Shown in pieces: positions 5,639 to 6,931 of a stretch of 6,931 nt of DNA (positions are counted from its first letter, which is position 1; the number at the start of each line of letters is the position of its first letter). Position numbers and translations under genes: made by a program. Source of the DNA: Thermoplasmatales archaeon ex4484_36 (GTDB lineage: Archaea; Thermoplasmatota; Penumbrarchaeia; Penumbrarchaeales; EX4484-36); assembly GCA_002254765.1 (NCBI GenBank), contig NJDV01000077.1, forward strand, positions 1 to 6,931, read 5' to 3'. The notes under the pieces were generated by a model, which saw only the letters and a program-made list of their open reading frames with translations, was not told where the DNA came from and ran no database searches.

Positions 5639-6678
5639 GATCCCTCACCCCCTGCTACCTTAAGGACATCTCGTAGGTCTATGTCCGCGCTGCAGGCCTC
5701 AAAGCACCTGCCGCACCCAACACAGGCGAAGATGCCGTATCTCTCATACGGGTAGTAGAACTTGTCGTAGATCCTGTACTGGGCTCTAGCAAGCCTCTCG
5801 CCCCGGAAGTTGTGACCGGAGGCCACAAGGCCATATCTGAAGAGGTGGCATGCATCCCAGATTCTGACCCGCTCCCCGCTTCCTTCAAGGTCTGTCATAT
5901 CCACCACGTCAAAGCAGTGACACGTAGGACAGATCATATTGCACTTCCCGCAGGCGTAGCATTCCTCCGCCAGCCTCTCCCAGATCTCGTGAGTCACTTC
6001 TTCCGAAAACCAGTCAAATATTTTCTTATCGTTAATCCTTCTGAATCCCTGCTCCCTCTCCACCCTCTCTATGATCCTCTCTTTCCTGTAAAGCAGCTCT
6101 TTGGGGGCATTGAGGAGGTCTAAATCTTTGACCACTTCCTCCCCTCTCGCGCTCCCCGTCTCCACAAGTATCACGTCTCCGAAATCCGTGAACCACAAGT
6201 CATATTTGAGCCCCTCTGTAGAAAGCCCCCCGAACTGCACGCAGAAACAGGATTGATGCGGCTCGGTGCAGGTAGCTCCGGCAACGAAGGTCCCCTCCTT
6301 CCGGGTGAGGTAGAAGGGTTCCGGTAGCTCTCCGAAGTACTTGTCCAGTACCTCCAAGGCCTTGAGATCACACACCCTTGCCCCTATAACGGCCCCCTTC
6401 TCCTCCTTCAGGAGGTCTTCTATATTCCCCTCCTTTGTGAATCTGAAGAGACTCTCCCGGGGAGGGAAGAAGTACTTTTTGGGACCGAAAAGGGCCCTAG
6501 CCCCTGTGAAAGAGATTCCTTCAATGCTCCCGGCCTCCCTAAAAGCATCCCCTACAGGGAGATAGACCCTCTCATAGGTCCTCTTCAGACGTTCAATAAG
6601 CTGTCCCAGGTCCTTCCGATTTAAAACAAATGCCTGGCTCAAGCAATCACCCTCGGCCACAGGAACAGGTTCGTTCAT
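5635..6678 (-). CDS. hydB: Sulfhydrogenase beta: [4Fe-4S] electron-transfer subunit
   Basis: This 347-residue ferredoxin-like subunit is the first gene of the hydrogenase operon. Two complete [4Fe-4S] motifs sit near the C-terminus: C240-x2-C243-x2-C246-x3-C250-P (CYACGKCNMICP) and C319-x2-C322-x2-C325-x3-C329 (CVGCGRCFEACS), the latter with Ser instead of the usual Pro. The N-terminal domain carries the family's CTEPHQSCFC cysteine group (C137, C144, C146) and GARVCDLKALEVL. In Pyrococcus sulfhydrogenase this subunit, together with gamma, forms the sulfur/polysulfide-reducing module as well as the link to the delta-alpha hydrogenase core. There is no membrane segment or signal peptide, so it is cytoplasmic. 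The start at ATG 6678 has no Shine-Dalgarno site but has TATA-like sequences upstream, as expected for the first gene of an archaeal operon. Its stop overlaps the hydG start. Confidence 0.94.
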   Translation of the reverse strand: MNEPVPVAEGDCLSQAFVLNRKDLGQLIERLKRTYERVYLPVGDAFREAGSIEGISFTGARALFGPKKYFFPPRESLFRFTKEGNIEDLLKEEKGAVIGARVCDLKALEVLDKYFGELPEPFYLTRKEGTFVAGATCTEPHQSCFCVQFGGLSTEGLKYDLWFTDFGDVILVETGSARGEEVVKDLDLLNAPKELLYRKERIIERVEREQGFRRINDKKIFDWFSEEVTHEIWERLAEECYACGKCNMICPTCHCFDVVDMTDLEGSGERVRIWDACHLFRYGLVASGHNFRGERLARAQYRIYDKFYYPYERYGIFACVGCGRCFEACSADIDLRDVLKVAGGEGS

Positions 6679-6702
6679 AGTTCATGCAAGATAAAGTAGA
6701 GG

Positions 6703-6733
6703 AAGTTATATGGCATAATGATTTATAACTTTA
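6703..6733 (-). promoter_or_regulatory. Promoter region of the hyd operon with two TATA-like boxes
   Basis: Read on the minus strand, the first box is AAAGTTATAAAT (6722-6733), a good purine-rich BRE plus TATA match. It would place transcription start near 6700 and a leader of about 20 bases. The second, CCATATAACTT (6703-6713), is centred 30 bases before ATG 6678 and would give a nearly leaderless mRNA. Either or both may be used. This is the only plausible promoter for hydBGDA, since every downstream junction overlaps. Confidence 0.6.
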
Positions 6734-6740
6734 CTCCCCC

Positions 6741-6768
6741 AAAACGGTCCTTTCACTGCTGTGGACCG
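6741..6768 (-). terminator. Hairpin plus T4: terminator of the upstream membrane-protein gene
   Basis: On the minus strand CGGTCC (6768-6763) and GGACCG (6750-6745) form a perfect 6-base-pair stem, extendable by a G-T pair, around a 12-base loop that itself contains CAC-AGCA-GTG. TTTT (6744-6741) follows. It lies 4 bases past the stop codon at 6773-6775 and just before the hyd promoter, the right place to insulate the two transcripts. The palindrome could instead be an operator for the hyd operon. Confidence 0.5.
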
Positions 6769-6772
6769 CACT

Positions 6773-6931
6773 TTATTTTAGATTCGAATTTTTTCTTAGG
6801 GATATAAGGAGGGGGACGAGAGCCACAGGAAGGGTGATAAGCAGGGGCTCGGTGGAGAGCCTCCCTAAAGCCTTAAGGATGGTGAGAAGAATGAATGAAG
6901 AGGAACCCACCAGGGCAGACGCAAGCGCCAT
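6773..6931 (-). CDS. C-terminal end of a membrane protein, 5' part beyond right edge
   Basis: The minus strand is open from the right edge (6931) to TAA at 6773-6775, giving 52 residues. Two hydrophobic stretches, at about residues 3-22 and 29-45 (PLLITLPVALVPLLIS), are separated by a polar KALGRLSTE loop. The end is basic (LRKNSNLK). This looks like the last two transmembrane helices of an integral membrane protein. The first visible codon happens to be ATG, but it is at the very edge, so it may be an internal methionine. Leucine and arginine codon choices (CTC/CTT, AGG/AGA) match the neighbours. A terminator-like hairpin follows its stop. Family not recognised, and there is no evidence that it is linked to the hydrogenase. 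Confidence 0.6.
   Translation of the reverse strand: MALASALVGSSSFILLTILKALGRLSTEPLLITLPVALVPLLISLRKNSNLK

Noticed and set aside
6879..6931. Possible plus-strand gene start (MVRRMNEEE) near the right edge
   Set aside because: Only about 17 codons are visible and no clear promoter is seen. The minus-strand frame has membrane helices and a terminator after its stop.
1..6931. CRISPR arrays, tRNA or rRNA genes, insertion sequences, attachment sites
   Set aside because: I saw no regularly spaced repeats, cloverleaf-like sequence, transposase motifs or flanking terminal repeats on either strand.

Overview
The window looks archaeal. Supporting signs are AT-rich TATA-like elements about 25-30 bases upstream of start codons that lack Shine-Dalgarno sites, an archaeal-type TrmI tRNA methyltransferase, a cytosolic sulfhydrogenase-type [NiFe] hydrogenase in the beta-gamma-delta-alpha gene order known from Thermococcales, heavy AGG/AGA use for arginine, and ATG, GTG and TTG starts. 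TrmI and this hydrogenase type suggest a thermophilic anaerobe. I cannot assign a lineage from the sequence alone.

Layout, left to right. Positions 1-592 (minus) hold the first 197 residues of a membrane-anchored protein of unknown function that runs off the left edge. It diverges from trmI (657-1433, plus) across a 64-base gap with one AT-rich element. trmI converges with, and overlaps by 11 bases, a small four-repeat TPR protein (1423-1890, minus). Upstream of the TPR gene is a hydrophobic small reading frame (1942-2145, minus) with no convincing start. Back to back with it is a radical SAM gene remnant (2144-2853, plus). The remnant lacks a usable start, has an in-frame TAG just upstream of its conserved N-terminus, and has lost the middle of the protein along with a frame change.

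Positions 2861-6678 (minus) form one tight operon, hydB-hydG-hydD-hydA. Its junctions overlap by 4, 1 and 4 bases, and the junctions inside the operon carry purine-rich ribosome binding sites. Together the genes encode a soluble heterotetrameric group 3b [NiFe] hydrogenase (sulfhydrogenase). HydG would exchange electrons with NAD(P)H through FAD and a [2Fe-2S] cluster. HydB and HydD would carry them through [4Fe-4S] clusters. HydA would make or oxidise H2 at the NiFe site. hydA is split by a single-base frame change at a run of five G residues, so the subunit cannot be made in one frame from this sequence as given.

Upstream of hydB are a TATA-like promoter region and a hairpin-plus-T-run. Beyond these lies the C-terminal end of another membrane protein (6773-6931, minus), cut by the right edge.

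The main points to check are the cluster of three lesions between 2141 and 3415 (in the facing radical SAM and hydA genes), the paired loss of starts near 2144, and two edge reading frames that are easy to miss.
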